A DNA stretch of 64,000 nt, taken from Marinobacter alexandrii (GTDB taxonomy: Bacteria > Pseudomonadota > Gammaproteobacteria > Pseudomonadales > Oleiphilaceae). The notes beneath the pieces were generated by a model, which was not told where the DNA came from, searched no databases, and was given only the letters and a program-made list of their open reading frames with translations. Shown here piece after piece: positions 1 through 7,834 of this stretch; within the stretch, counting starts at the first letter, position 1; every line of letters begins with the position of its first letter. The position numbers and the translations under genes are program-made. The stretch is from assembly GCF_005871205.1 (NCBI RefSeq), contig NZ_SWKM01000011.1, forward strand, positions 496,001-560,000, given 5' to 3'.

Positions 1-182
1 CCGCCCAGTTCCTCCGGAAAGCCGATGCCCAACAGTCCCGCGTCACCCGCTTTCTGGTAGAGCTCACGGGGAAATTCGCCGGCCTCTTCCCAGTCATCGA
101 TGTGCGGCAGCACGTGAGTGCTGATGAATTTCCGGGCGCTAAGCCGCGCCTGTTCGTGAATGTCATTAAAGTAATCGGCCAC
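1..182 (-). CDS. Acyl-CoA dehydrogenase, N-terminal fragment (runs off window)
   Basis: About 60 N-terminal residues are visible on the minus strand; the rest lies beyond base 1. They begin VADYFNDIHEQARL and continue through KFISTHVLPHIDDWE to LLGIGFPEELGG, the typical helical N-terminal domain of FAD-dependent acyl-CoA dehydrogenases, including the conserved G-x-P-E-E-x-G-G segment. The likely start is GTG at 182-180, preceded by an AGGGAG ribosome-binding site. These enzymes oxidise acyl-CoA to the 2-enoyl-CoA in fatty acid or branched-chain catabolism. The chain specificity cannot be judged from this fragment. A palindromic operator-like site lies about 60 bases upstream. Confidence 0.8.
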   Translation of the reverse strand, partial: MADYFNDIHEQARLSARKFISTHVLPHIDDWEEAGEFPRELYQKAGDAGLLGIGFPEELG

Positions 183-550
183 GCGAAGGCTCCCTTGCAG
201 TAAGTTCGCAGCAGGCAGTGTTGCGCATTTTTTTCAGCCAAGCAAGCGCTTGGTTTGTGAGTGTCGATAGAGGCGGGGAAAAGTCAGAGAGTGAGATGAG
301 CTGGCCTGGACTGTTCAGAAAACGGAACAATACTGGAATCTCTACTCAGCTCACCTAAACTTCAAACGTGGATTAGCTAAACAAGCTCGAACTGCCATGG
401 ATGGTTCACCGGCATTTTTCAGGCACTACGAGCGAACAAAAAAAGGGACAGGCCTGTCAGCACACTGCAGTTTGGCTTCACATCGTTTGGTTCCCGGTCC
501 AAAACCTGACTGAACCGAGGACATCAATTCTCTGCTTGGAGGCTGGTCCT
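183..550. other. Intergenic region between acyl-CoA dehydrogenase and lipoprotein genes
   Basis: This 368-base stretch separates two divergent genes and must hold both promoters. The clearest element is the palindrome at 240-255. The rest is of lower GC content, and I see no convincing small gene. An open frame beginning at 401 leads into the lipoprotein gene, but its first 50 codons resemble no signal peptide and lack a good ribosome-binding site, so I treat 401-550 as leader. Confidence 0.5.
240..255. promoter_or_regulatory. Palindromic operator-like site (TetR type?)
   Basis: The sequence AAGCAAGCGCTTGGTT holds the perfect 10-bp palindrome CAAGCGCTTG, with matching AA/TT flanks after one mismatched pair. 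Its position, 58 bases upstream of the acyl-CoA dehydrogenase start, suits a repressor site. TetR-family regulators of fatty acid catabolism bind palindromes of this size, but which regulator acts here is inference. Confidence 0.4.
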
Positions 551-2251
551 ATGTGGAGATTGCTGTTTTGTTCTGCTAACTGCCGTTTCGGTACTGTTCT
601 TCTGCTTGCTGGTGTGCTGAATGGATGCTTCTGGGATGCCAGCTCGGGCAATTCCGGAAATCGTGCTGTCACTGAGGCGGATACGACGCCTCCTGTTGTT
701 GAATCGGATACCACGCCTCCCGCTGTTCGGGCGACCAATCCTGTGGATGGCAGTGAGGGCGTGACGCGAACGGGTGCAATAACAGCAGAATTTGATGAGG
801 ATGTTTTTGCGCAATCCGTGGACGAGGACAGTTTCACGATAACAAGGTCTGTGGACAGTAGCGGTCACTCAGGCACCGTCACCTTTGACGCCAACAGCAA
901 CACCGCGAGCTTCTCTCCGAACACGCCGCTTTCCATGCTGAAAACCTATACTGCAACGTTAAGTACAGCGATCACGGATCTCAGCGGTAACGCGTTGGTC
1001 GCAGATCATATTTGGTCCTTCACTGCGGGTGATGGCACGTGGAAAACAGCTGAGCTGATCGAGATTGACAACCTCGGTAGTGCCCGCGCGCCCCAAATTG
1101 CTATCCATGCCGATGGCAGGGCACTGGCCGTGTGGGAGCAGTTTGATGGGGTCAGTTACAAGATATGGTCCAATCACTTTGACGGTAGCGCTTGGGGGGC
1201 AGCCGAGTTAATCGGCAATGGAGGAGCCGCTTTCGCCCCCCAGATCGCATCAAATGCAGACGGCCAGGCCCTTGCCGTCTGGCCGCAAGACGATGGCACC
1301 CGCTACAACATATGGGCCAATCGCTTTGACGGTAGCGTCTGGGGTGATGCGGAGTTGATCCAGACCACCAGTGCCGGCGACGCCTCGGATCCTCAAATCG
1401 CGTTCAACCACGACGGCAAGGGGCTTGCCGTGTGGGCACAATTCGACGGTTCAGGGTACAACATCTGGGCCAATCGGTTTGATGGCAGCGCCTGGGGAGC
1501 GGCTGTGCAGATCGATGACGGCATCGCTGCCGACGCCGCAGATCCTCAAATCGCCATCGATCCTGACGGTCGGGGCATTGCCGTGTGGGCAGAGTTCGAC
1601 GGTTCTCAGTACAAGATCCGGGCTAACCGATTTGACGGCAGCGCCTGGGGAACCGTCGAGTTTATTCAGACCACCACGCCTGGCGAGGCCAGGGATCCCC
1701 AGATTGCCATTAGCCCCGACGGCCAGGCCCTTGCCGTGTGGGCACAATCCGATGGTTCTCGGTTCAACATCTGGGCCAACCGATTTGATGGCAGCGGCTG
1801 GAGAAGGGCTGAGCATATCGAGACCGACAACGCCGGCAGTTCCTTGACCCCGCAAATCGTCCTCGATGCTGACGGCTCCGCCCTTGCCGTGTGGCAGCAA
1901 TTCGACGGTGCTCGCTACAACATCTGGGCCAACCGATTTGATGGTGGCGCCTGGGGGGCGGCTGAGCGGATTGAGATCGACAATGCTGGTAGTGCTGTTG
2001 TCCCGCAAATCGCCCTTGAAGCCGATGGCCGCGCCCTTGCCGTGTGGCAACAATCCGATGGTTCTCGCGACAACATCTGGGCTAACCGGTTTGACGGGAG
2101 CGCCTGGGGAACAGCTGAGCTGATCGAGGCCGACGATGTCGGCCATGCCAGCTCCCCCCAAATCGGGTTTGATGCCGAAGGCCGGGCCTTGGCTGTGTGG
2201 CAGCAATTCGATGGCGCTCGCGACAATATCTGGGCCAACCGGTTCGAGTAA
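551..2251 (+). CDS. Lipoprotein with Ig-like domain and eight ~50-residue tandem repeats
   Basis: A 566-residue protein. I start it at ATG 551, preceded by TTGGAGG, because this gives a lipoprotein signal: basic/hydrophobic residues, then LLLAGVLNGC with the lipobox cysteine at residue 26. An Ig-like domain of the SbsA/Big_5 type follows at about residues 57-160 (NPVDGSEGVTRTGAITAEFDE... ending in WSFTAGDG). The remainder, from about residue 167, is eight tandem repeats built on PQIA...DG.ALAVW.Q.DG...NIWANRFDGSAWG, probably blades of a beta-propeller or a similar beta-rich surface structure. Cargo and partners are unknown; I place it in the outer or inner membrane, facing the periplasm or surface. 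The next gene, rpiA, is convergent. Confidence 0.75.
   Translation: MWRLLFCSANCRFGTVLLLAGVLNGCFWDASSGNSGNRAVTEADTTPPVVESDTTPPAVRATNPVDGSEGVTRTGAITAEFDEDVFAQSVDEDSFTITRSVDSSGHSGTVTFDANSNTASFSPNTPLSMLKTYTATLSTAITDLSGNALVADHIWSFTAGDGTWKTAELIEIDNLGSARAPQIAIHADGRALAVWEQFDGVSYKIWSNHFDGSAWGAAELIGNGGAAFAPQIASNADGQALAVWPQDDGTRYNIWANRFDGSVWGDAELIQTTSAGDASDPQIAFNHDGKGLAVWAQFDGSGYNIWANRFDGSAWGAAVQIDDGIAADAADPQIAIDPDGRGIAVWAEFDGSQYKIRANRFDGSAWGTVEFIQTTTPGEARDPQIAISPDGQALAVWAQSDGSRFNIWANRFDGSGWRRAEHIETDNAGSSLTPQIVLDADGSALAVWQQFDGARYNIWANRFDGGAWGAAERIEIDNAGSAVVPQIALEADGRALAVWQQSDGSRDNIWANRFDGSAWGTAELIEADDVGHASSPQIGFDAEGRALAVWQQFDGARDNIWANRFE
1050..2251 (+). repeat. Eight tandem ~150-bp coding repeats
   Basis: These in-frame repeats encode the propeller-like part of the lipoprotein. 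Each unit is 48-51 codons, and the copies differ at many codons but keep the stretch for NIWANRFDGSAWG nearly constant. The last unit ends within the conserved segment, at the stop codon. The repeats could support copy-number change by recombination. Confidence 0.8.
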
Positions 2252-2266
2252 TCGAAGTCGAGCGTT

Positions 2267-2941
2267 TTAGCGGCGCGGAATGCTGGTTACGCCGGTCGCT
2301 GCTCCCAGCAGCAGAAGGTCTGCTGGCCGGCGGGCGAACAGGCCGTTGGTGACCACGCCAACGATGTTGTTAAGCTTCTCTTCGATGTCGATCGGACGGG
2401 AGATGTCCAGGTTGTGCACGTCGATGATGATGTTGCCGTTGTCGGTTACCACCCCATCCCGGTAGACCGGGTCGCCGCCCAGCTTGACGATTTCACGTCC
2501 CACATGGCTGCGTGCCATTGGAATGACTTCCACCGGCAGCGGGAAGCTGCCGAGTACACCTACCATCTTGGATTCGTCGGCAATGCAGATGAACGTGTCG
2601 GCAACGGCGGCGACGATCTTTTCCCGGGTCAGGGCAGCGCCGCCGCCTTTGATCAGTTCCAGGCGCTCGTTGGTTTCATCGGCACCGTCGACGTAGAACT
2701 CCAGGGTGCCAGCACTGTTGAGATCGTACACCGGAATACCATGGCCCTTCAGGCGCTCGGCAGTAGCCTCAGAGCTGGCCACGGCACCGTCAAACTCGGC
2801 TTTAAGCTCTGCCAGCATGTCGATAAAGAAGTTGGCAGTGCTTCCGGTGCCGACGCCCACGACACTGTCACTGTTCAGTCGTGGCGCAATGTAGTCGATG
2901 GCGGCCTTGGCGACGGCTTTTTTGAGTTCGTCCTGTGTCAT
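2267..2941 (-). CDS. rpiA: Ribose-5-phosphate isomerase A
   Basis: Interconverts ribose 5-phosphate and ribulose 5-phosphate in the non-oxidative pentose phosphate pathway; cytoplasmic. The 224-residue product begins MTQDELKK and has the RpiA landmarks: [11 protein letters not shown] (phosphate-binding loop), DGADE, and [13 protein letters not shown] with the catalytic acid/lysine region. The length matches E. coli RpiA. I chose ATG 2941 because CCGGAG lies just upstream; a TTG six codons earlier is possible. A TATAAT hexamer sits at 2985-2980 on the minus strand. It is divergent from ilvA with 133 bases between, the usual rpiA-ilvA pairing in gammaproteobacteria. Confidence 0.95.
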   Translation of the reverse strand: MTQDELKKAVAKAAIDYIAPRLNSDSVVGVGTGSTANFFIDMLAELKAEFDGAVASSEATAERLKGHGIPVYDLNSAGTLEFYVDGADETNERLELIKGGGAALTREKIVAAVADTFICIADESKMVGVLGSFPLPVEVIPMARSHVGREIVKLGGDPVYRDGVVTDNGNIIIDVHNLDISRPIDIEEKLNNIVGVVTNGLFARRPADLLLLGAATGVTSIPRR

Positions 2942-3074
2942 CTGGAGCTCCGGGTGCAAATCTGATTGAGTTTGGCGCCATTATAGCCTCTGAGGGTGGC
3001 AAGCTTATAGACGGCTACCGTGCAAACTTCCTACACTGTGGGTTTTCCCAGAACACAACCAGAACGGAAGCACC

Positions 3075-4610
3075 ATGCCGCAACGCTATATCAAGAAGAT
3101 CCTCGATGCGCGCGTCTATGACGTGGCCATCGAAACACCGCTGACCGAAGCCCGCAGCCTGTCAAAACGCTTTGGCAACAACATTCTGCTCAAGCGCGAA
3201 GACCTTCAGCCGGTGTTTTCCTTCAAGATTCGTGGTGCGTACAACCGGATTGCCCAGCTGTCCGAGGAGCAGAAGGCGAAGGGAGTTATTTGTGCCTCGG
3301 CGGGGAATCACGCCCAAGGTGTTGCTTTGGCAGCCAAGAAGTTAGGTATCAAGGCTGTAATCGTGATGCCCCAGACCACACCCGAGATCAAAGTGCGTTC
3401 CGTGCGCGATCACGGTGCCCGGGTTGTGCTCAAGGGCGATGCCTTTGACGAAGCTGCCACTCATGCCCAGGAACTGATCCAGAAGCACGGCTACACCTAC
3501 ATCCCGCCTTACGACGATCCCGATGTCATCGCGGGCCAAGGCACCGTTGCAATGGAAATTATGTGGCAGATGAACAAGCCCATTCACGCCATCTTCATCT
3601 GCGTCGGCGGTGGTGGTCTGATCGCCGGCATGGCCGCCTACATCAAATATCTGCGCCCTGAGATCAAGGTGATTGGCGTGGAGCCCGAGGATTCCAACTG
3701 CCTGCAGGCAGCGCTTAAGGCCGGCGAGCGCGTGGTGTTGGATGAAGTGGGCATTTTCGCTGATGGCGTTGCAGTCAAACAGGTTGGCGAGCATCCCTGG
3801 GAAATCTGCAAGGATTATGTGGATGAAGTCATCACCGTTTCCACCGATGAAATCTGCGCAGCCATAAAAGATGTGTTCGAGGACACCCGTTCAATTGCCG
3901 AACCTGCCGGGGCCCTCGGCGTTGCCGGGGTGAAGAAGTACATCCAGCGGGAGCAGATTGAGAATGAAAACCTGGTGGCGACCCTGAGTGGCGCCAACAT
4001 GAACTTCGATCGTCTGCGTTACATTTCCGAACGCACGGAAATTGGTGAGCAGCGCGAGGCCATCCTGGCGGTGACCATCCCTGAGCAGCCAGGCGCTTTC
4101 AAGACGTTCATCAATGCCCTGCACAAGCGCAATATTACTGAGTTTAACTATCGCTACGCCGACAGCGCCCAAGCCACCATCTTTGTGGGTATCCAGGTGC
4201 AGGCCGGCGGGCATGGGCGAGAGGATCTGGTGCAGGATCTTCGGGAAGCCGGTTATGGCGTGATCGATCTCACCGACAGCGATCTGGCCAAGCAGCATAT
4301 CCGCCACATGGTGGGTGGTCACGCACCGGCGATCACCAACGAACGGGTGTTTCAGTTCGAGTTTCCAGAGCGTCCGGGTGCCCTGATGAAGTTCCTGATG
4401 TCACTGGGTACCCGTTGGAACATTTCGATGTTCCATTACCGTAACCACGGGGCGGCCTATAGCCGGGTGTTGCTGGGTGCGCAGGTGAACGAGGACGAGG
4501 TCAAAGACTTCGAGAAAATGCTCGATAAGGTCGGTTTCCGGTATGAGGATATGACCGATAACGAGGCTTATCAGTTGTTCCTTGGGGCAGGGAATCATCG
4601 GGCGAAATAG
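3075..4610 (+). CDS. ilvA: Threonine ammonia-lyase, biosynthetic
   Basis: Deaminates threonine to 2-oxobutanoate, the first committed step to isoleucine. The product has 511 residues, close to the 514 of E. coli IlvA. The PLP-binding lysine is K51 in SFKIRGAYN; SAGNHAQG (substrate loop) and GGGGLIAG (phosphate-binding glycine loop) follow. Two C-terminal ACT-like regulatory domains occupy roughly residues 330-410 and 425-505 (IPEQPGAFKTF and FPERPGALMKF begin them), so isoleucine feedback is expected. This separates it from the short catabolic enzyme. The start ATG has GGAAG upstream. Confidence 0.95.
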   Translation: MPQRYIKKILDARVYDVAIETPLTEARSLSKRFGNNILLKREDLQPVFSFKIRGAYNRIAQLSEEQKAKGVICASAGNHAQGVALAAKKLGIKAVIVMPQTTPEIKVRSVRDHGARVVLKGDAFDEAATHAQELIQKHGYTYIPPYDDPDVIAGQGTVAMEIMWQMNKPIHAIFICVGGGGLIAGMAAYIKYLRPEIKVIGVEPEDSNCLQAALKAGERVVLDEVGIFADGVAVKQVGEHPWEICKDYVDEVITVSTDEICAAIKDVFEDTRSIAEPAGALGVAGVKKYIQREQIENENLVATLSGANMNFDRLRYISERTEIGEQREAILAVTIPEQPGAFKTFINALHKRNITEFNYRYADSAQATIFVGIQVQAGGHGREDLVQDLREAGYGVIDLTDSDLAKQHIRHMVGGHAPAITNERVFQFEFPERPGALMKFLMSLGTRWNISMFHYRNHGAAYSRVLLGAQVNEDEVKDFEKMLDKVGFRYEDMTDNEAYQLFLGAGNHRAK

Positions 4611-4911
4611 TCCAGGCTGCTAGCCGGGGCGGAAGGGCGTTCCACAACTGTGCGGAGCCATGGATGGCGGAGCTCAAGCGCTACATGGATGTACTTGAGC
4701 GGGTTTTGGAGCGTCTTTCCGGCTTGGCGTCCACTCCCGGCTGTATTGTCACAGGCCGTCCCTGCGCATAGCGGGCAAAATATTACCTAATGGTAATCTG
4801 TCAAAAATTGTAAAACTTAAGATGCGTGATAATCTTTCGACTAATTCTTAATAACAAGAATAGTCGGCTGATTTTCCAGTCTTTTAGCAATAATTTTTGA
4901 AGGAAAAAACC
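4611..4911. other. Intergenic region after ilvA
   Basis: The first half has genomic-average composition. It contains a 35-codon frame at 4664-4771 with GGAG upstream (peptide begins MAELKRYMDVLERV), which I cannot support as a gene. The second half, from about 4775, is sharply AT-rich and probably holds the promoter and leader of the 54-residue gene at 4912. Two inverted repeats lie there and are listed separately. Confidence 0.5.
4782..4866. promoter_or_regulatory. Two inverted repeats in AT-rich leader
   Basis: ATTACC-TAAT-GGTAAT at 4782-4797 is a perfect 6+6 inverted repeat, shaped like a dimeric regulator site. CGACTAATTCTT and AAGAATAGTCG at 4838-4849 and 4856-4866 pair as a stem of 11 with one bulged base around a six-base loop. 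The second would form a hairpin in the leader of the small gene at 4912. No regulator is identified. Confidence 0.45.
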
Positions 4912-5076
4912 ATGGGTGGCAAACCTGACATCATCAAAGCCGTCGTGCTAATTTTCGCTGCCGGCCTTGTGATCACTGGGTTTACGACCATTCAGGCATC
5001 GGAAACCTCATCTCGCGTTTACTCTGGCACTACCATGGATGCCAATCAGGTTGTCGATAGTCGCTGGAACCGGTAG
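4912..5076 (+). CDS. 54-residue single-pass membrane peptide, unknown function
   Basis: ATG at 4912 follows GAAGGAAAAAACC, a strong ribosome-binding site at proper spacing. The product begins MGGKPDIIKAVVLIFAAG and has one hydrophobic segment at about residues 9-26, then a short polar tail ending VVDSRWNR. The tail is probably exported or periplasmic; the segment could also be an uncleaved or cleaved (IQA) signal peptide. The last 31 bases overlap the 3' end of the convergent ygfA gene. I do not recognise the family. Strong translation signals and its own AT-rich leader make a real gene likely. Confidence 0.6.
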   Translation: MGGKPDIIKAVVLIFAAGLVITGFTTIQASETSSRVYSGTTMDANQVVDSRWNR

Positions 5077-5693
5077 CAGCGCCGGTCCGTTACCACGCCA
5101 TGCAACGGTATGTCCCAGGGCTCGGTCGGTAAATCCTGTACTTTCTGGAAATCGTGGGCCAGCCCGATCAGTTTGGGTGCCAGTCTTGGCCGCACTTTCG
5201 TGAAGGCAAACGTCCGATCGTAAAATCCGCCGCCCATACCCAGCCGGCCTCCATTCTCGTCAAACCCCACCAATGGAAACAACACCGCATCCAGGGCCCA
5301 GGCCGGGCGTTTCCGGCCCTTGCTGAAGGCAGGCTCAGGTATGCCGAAACGATTGGGTTTCAGTTGGGAAGTGTCGGTGAAGGGGCTGAAAACCAGTGTG
5401 CCGGTGTGGATGGGGTGTAAAACCGGCAGGTAAAAGCGAACACCTTTGCGTTCGGCAAGATTCATATACAGTCGCGGGTCGATCTCGCCGTCGTTGGGCA
5501 GGTAGATGGCGATGTGGCGTGCCCGGTGTAAATCGGGATGCGTCAGTAGGTTCAGCGCGAGTTGCTCTGCGGCCTGCTGCTGCTCTTCGTACGGAAGCGC
5601 CCGTCGTTGCTGGCGCAGATGCTTGCGCAGGTCGGTGCGCGATCGGGTGTCTGGCTGGGTGTCAAACGGTTGGGGGGCGATAAACTGGCTCAA
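5046..5693 (-). CDS. ygfA: 5-formyltetrahydrofolate cyclo-ligase
   Basis: Converts 5-formyltetrahydrofolate to 5,10-methenyltetrahydrofolate using ATP. The 215-residue product shows the family pattern: an N-terminal basic helix (TDLRKHLRQQRRAL), IAIYLPNDGEIDP, and the C-terminal signature VGFDENGGRLGMGGGFYDRT. The start is TTG at 5693 with GGAAG upstream. It lies directly downstream of the 6S RNA gene, the arrangement known from many gammaproteobacteria in which ygfA is co-transcribed with ssrS. Its 3' end overlaps the small gene at 4912-5076. Confidence 0.92.
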   Translation of the reverse strand: MSQFIAPQPFDTQPDTRSRTDLRKHLRQQRRALPYEEQQQAAEQLALNLLTHPDLHRARHIAIYLPNDGEIDPRLYMNLAERKGVRFYLPVLHPIHTGTLVFSPFTDTSQLKPNRFGIPEPAFSKGRKRPAWALDAVLFPLVGFDENGGRLGMGGGFYDRTFAFTKVRPRLAPKLIGLAHDFQKVQDLPTEPWDIPLHGVVTDRRCYRFQRLSTT

Positions 5694-5698
5694 AATAA

Positions 5699-5879
5699 AG
5701 CTTCCCGGGCTGCCGTTATCGGATGTGGCCCTTGAACCCAGAGTTCAAGGTCGGTGGCCGCTGTGACATATTAGGCTTTCCCCTGACGGGGACGTGCTCA
5801 CAATGCCCTAAAGTAGCCACCTGGGTAATGCGCATCGGCTCGAGGACGTATCCGAATATCCCGCACAGCCCAGGAAGTT
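5699..5879 (-). ncRNA. ssrS: 6S RNA
   Basis: The roughly 180-base minus-strand transcript between zapA and ygfA fits 6S RNA. Its ends pair as a long terminal stem (CTTCCTGGGCTG near 5877 with CAGCCCGGGAAG at 5712-5701). The 3' part carries ACCTTGAACTCTGGGTTCAAGG, nearly identical to the E. coli 6S segment with its small inverted repeat. 6S RNA mimics an open promoter and sequesters sigma70 RNA polymerase in stationary phase. Ends are estimated from the stem and the promoter. Confidence 0.88.
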
Positions 5880-5885
5880 GAACTC

Positions 5886-5916
5886 ATTATACGGGTACTG
5901 CCGGGGCCGATTGCAA
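5886..5916 (-). promoter_or_regulatory. Sigma70 promoter of 6S RNA
   Basis: On the minus strand TTGCAA (5916-5911) and a perfect TATAAT (5891-5886) are separated by 19 bases. The expected start of transcription, about 5879, coincides with the 5' end of the 6S terminal stem. Confidence 0.65.
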
Positions 5917-5954
5917 CACCTGTTTCGGAAACCTTTACCAATTTTAAGGAGTGG

Positions 5955-6251
5955 TTACTGTCCGGACGAATCGCCCAGCGCACTATTCAGTTTGCTGTCC
6001 ATCGCCTTCAGGACGGAGCTGGTGGCGTCGGACATGGTGTCCCGCTCGAGCAGTTCGTGGGTGATATTCAGAGCAGCCATGACCGCAATACGTTCGGTGC
6101 CGAATACCTTGCCACTGGCGCGGATCTCTCGCATCTTGCTGTCAAGGTGGCGGGCAGCACGGGTCAGCGCCTCACGCTCTTCGTCAGGGCAGGCAACCAG
6201 ATACTCCTTGTCGAGAATCTTAACCTCAGCGGTGGTGGACTGCTTAGACAT
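5955..6251 (-). CDS. zapA: Cell division protein ZapA
   Basis: Small cytoplasmic protein that bundles FtsZ filaments at the division site. The 98-residue product has the ZapA pattern: VKILDKEYLVACPDEERE at the N-terminus, then a coiled-coil beginning at the AARHLDSKMREIR stretch and including the GTERIAVMAALNITHELL helix. Its start codon overlaps the stop of the preceding TIGR02449-like gene, so the two are translationally coupled. The genes zapA, ssrS and ygfA stand in their usual gammaproteobacterial order. Confidence 0.93.
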   Translation of the reverse strand: MSKQSTTAEVKILDKEYLVACPDEEREALTRAARHLDSKMREIRASGKVFGTERIAVMAALNITHELLERDTMSDATSSVLKAMDSKLNSALGDSSGQ

Positions 6252-6484
6252 CAGTGGTGCTCCAGTGCCCGCAGGCGACCAATCATGGCTTCGATCTTGT
6301 TTTTCGCAAGATCATTCTTGTGCATCAGCTGGGCCCGTTCCCGGTTCCAGTCATCCTGCAGCTCCCGCAGCGTGGTGTTGTCCCGCTCCAGTTTCTGACA
6401 GCGCTCGATCAGCTTATCCAGCTTGTCCGCTAATGCCTGTACTTCGGACTGTTCCATCACGTGCCCAGCATTGGTTGTTTTCAT
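6251..6484 (-). CDS. Short coiled-coil protein (TIGR02449-like)
   Basis: A 77-residue, strongly charged protein that is almost entirely heptad-repeat helix (VQALADKLDKLIERCQKLERDNTTLREL and onward). It matches the TIGR02449 family that accompanies zapA in pseudomonads and relatives, and resembles ZapB in size and design. A division role is therefore plausible but inferred. The start is uncertain: ATG 6484 gives MKTTNAGHV, while ATG 6457 gives MEQSEVQ, the more family-like start. Neither has a strong ribosome-binding site. Confidence 0.75.
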   Translation of the reverse strand: MKTTNAGHVMEQSEVQALADKLDKLIERCQKLERDNTTLRELQDDWNRERAQLMHKNDLAKNKIEAMIGRLRALEHH

Positions 6485-6559
6485 TGCAGCTAACTATAAG
6501 TGCGGACGCTAAGTCGGTCAATTTACAGGGATGTCATAACGTCGCCTGTGCGTGGTCCG

Positions 6560-7834
6560 TCACGACTCCGCGGTGTCCCCCAGGCCCAAAGAACGGCTTT
6601 GCCACCAGGTGCGAAATGCCGGAATCAGAGCCACCAGCAGGGCCGCGACCGGTACCGAGACCAATAGTCCCCATTCCATGGTGGTCAGTGGCCTGAGCTG
6701 GACTTGCAGGCCATAGGCTGCCTGTAGCCAGGGCGTCAGCGCGGACACGGCAACTGCACCCAGCATCAAGGCCAGGCCGCAGGCTACAATGGCCAGGAAT
6801 ACCGCCTCGATCACGTACAGCAGGGCGACCAGGCCGGGGGAGGCACCGGTGGCACGCAGTACCGCGATTTCGTGGGCGCGCTGGGCCTGCAGGGTGAGCA
6901 GTACTGCGGCCAGCCCAAGCAGGCTGATGATCACCACAAACCCGGTGATGCCAAGCAGGGCGCGCTCGAACTGGCTCATGAGCCGCCAGAGTTCGCTCAG
7001 GGCGACACCGGGCAAAATGGCGGTTAACGGCTCCCCGGTGTACTGGTTTAGTGCCCGCTGGACCTGAAAGGTGAGGATCTGGCGTTCCAGGCCAGCAAAG
7101 GCGGCGGTAATCGCCGTAGGTGTGAACTCGCGACCCTCGGCCTGCTCCGGTGTCAGTGTTCGGCCGGGTACCGCAACGCCGGATTGCCAGCCCACATGCA
7201 TGGCTTCCATGCCGGCCAGGCTGATGTAAACCGCCTGATCGACCGGGGTGCCGGTACTGCCAAGAATCCCGGCTACCCGAAACGGGGTATCGTCGTGATT
7301 GGAAAAGCTGGTCCGGCCGCCGCCGTGAGAGAGCACGATGCGATCGTCGACCCGGTGGTTGAATTCATCTGCAACGTTAGCGCCCAGCACCACGTCGAAT
7401 ACACCCTCAAACCAGCGTCCCTGGGCCAGTTGCAACGCCTGGCCCCGACCAAACTGGAAATGCTCGAGAAAGGCGTCGTCAGTACCGATCACCCGATAAC
7501 CCTGGTAGCTGTCGCCCAAGGAAATGGGGATCAGCCAGTCGATACGTTGGTCCTGTTTCAGTTGCTGGAAGGTGGACCAGCGAATGTTGTTGGTGGGGTC
7601 GCCCAGGTGGAACACCGTGTAGAGCAGGAGGTTCAGTTGCCCGCTGCGAGCACCGATGATCACATCGGTACCGCTGATGGTGCTGGTGAACGACTGCTTT
7701 ACCTCGGTCCGTAAGTACTGGATGCCGAGAAGCAGGGTGACGCTCAGGGTAAGAGTCAGGCACACCAGGGACAGGACCCGGCGGCGATGCCAGAGGCTGG
7801 CGGCGGCCAGTGATAGGGCCAGTCGTGTGTTCAT
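6560..7834 (-). CDS. ABC transporter permease, FtsX/MacB type (putative zinc locus)
   Basis: A 424-residue membrane protein with the MacB/FtsX layout: one membrane segment near residues 18-40, a long extracytoplasmic domain to about residue 280, then three C-terminal segments (FVVIISLLGLAAVLLTL, YVIEAVFLAIVACGLALML, GLLVSVPVAALLVALIP). The gene overlaps the upstream ATPase gene by four bases. Similar permeases occur in the Zur-controlled PA4063-PA4066 locus of P. aeruginosa together with DUF2796 and DUF3299 proteins, both of which are neighbours here. A part in zinc handling is inferred from that context. Confidence 0.82.
   Translation of the reverse strand: MNTRLALSLAAASLWHRRRVLSLVCLTLTLSVTLLLGIQYLRTEVKQSFTSTISGTDVIIGARSGQLNLLLYTVFHLGDPTNNIRWSTFQQLKQDQRIDWLIPISLGDSYQGYRVIGTDDAFLEHFQFGRGQALQLAQGRWFEGVFDVVLGANVADEFNHRVDDRIVLSHGGGRTSFSNHDDTPFRVAGILGSTGTPVDQAVYISLAGMEAMHVGWQSGVAVPGRTLTPEQAEGREFTPTAITAAFAGLERQILTFQVQRALNQYTGEPLTAILPGVALSELWRLMSQFERALLGITGFVVIISLLGLAAVLLTLQAQRAHEIAVLRATGASPGLVALLYVIEAVFLAIVACGLALMLGAVAVSALTPWLQAAYGLQVQLRPLTTMEWGLLVSVPVAALLVALIPAFRTWWQSRSLGLGDTAES

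Noticed and set aside
401..550. A longer N-terminus for the repeat lipoprotein
   Set aside because: The upstream codons give no signal-like sequence, whereas ATG 551 has both a ribosome-binding site and an immediate lipobox.
1050..2251. Regular ~150-bp repeats that could suggest a CRISPR or satellite array
   Set aside because: The repeats are in frame, diverged and coding, with no identical short repeats or unique spacers.
4664..4771. A 35-codon frame with GGAG upstream after ilvA
   Set aside because: Too short, with no family resemblance and an ordinary composition; conservation data would be needed.
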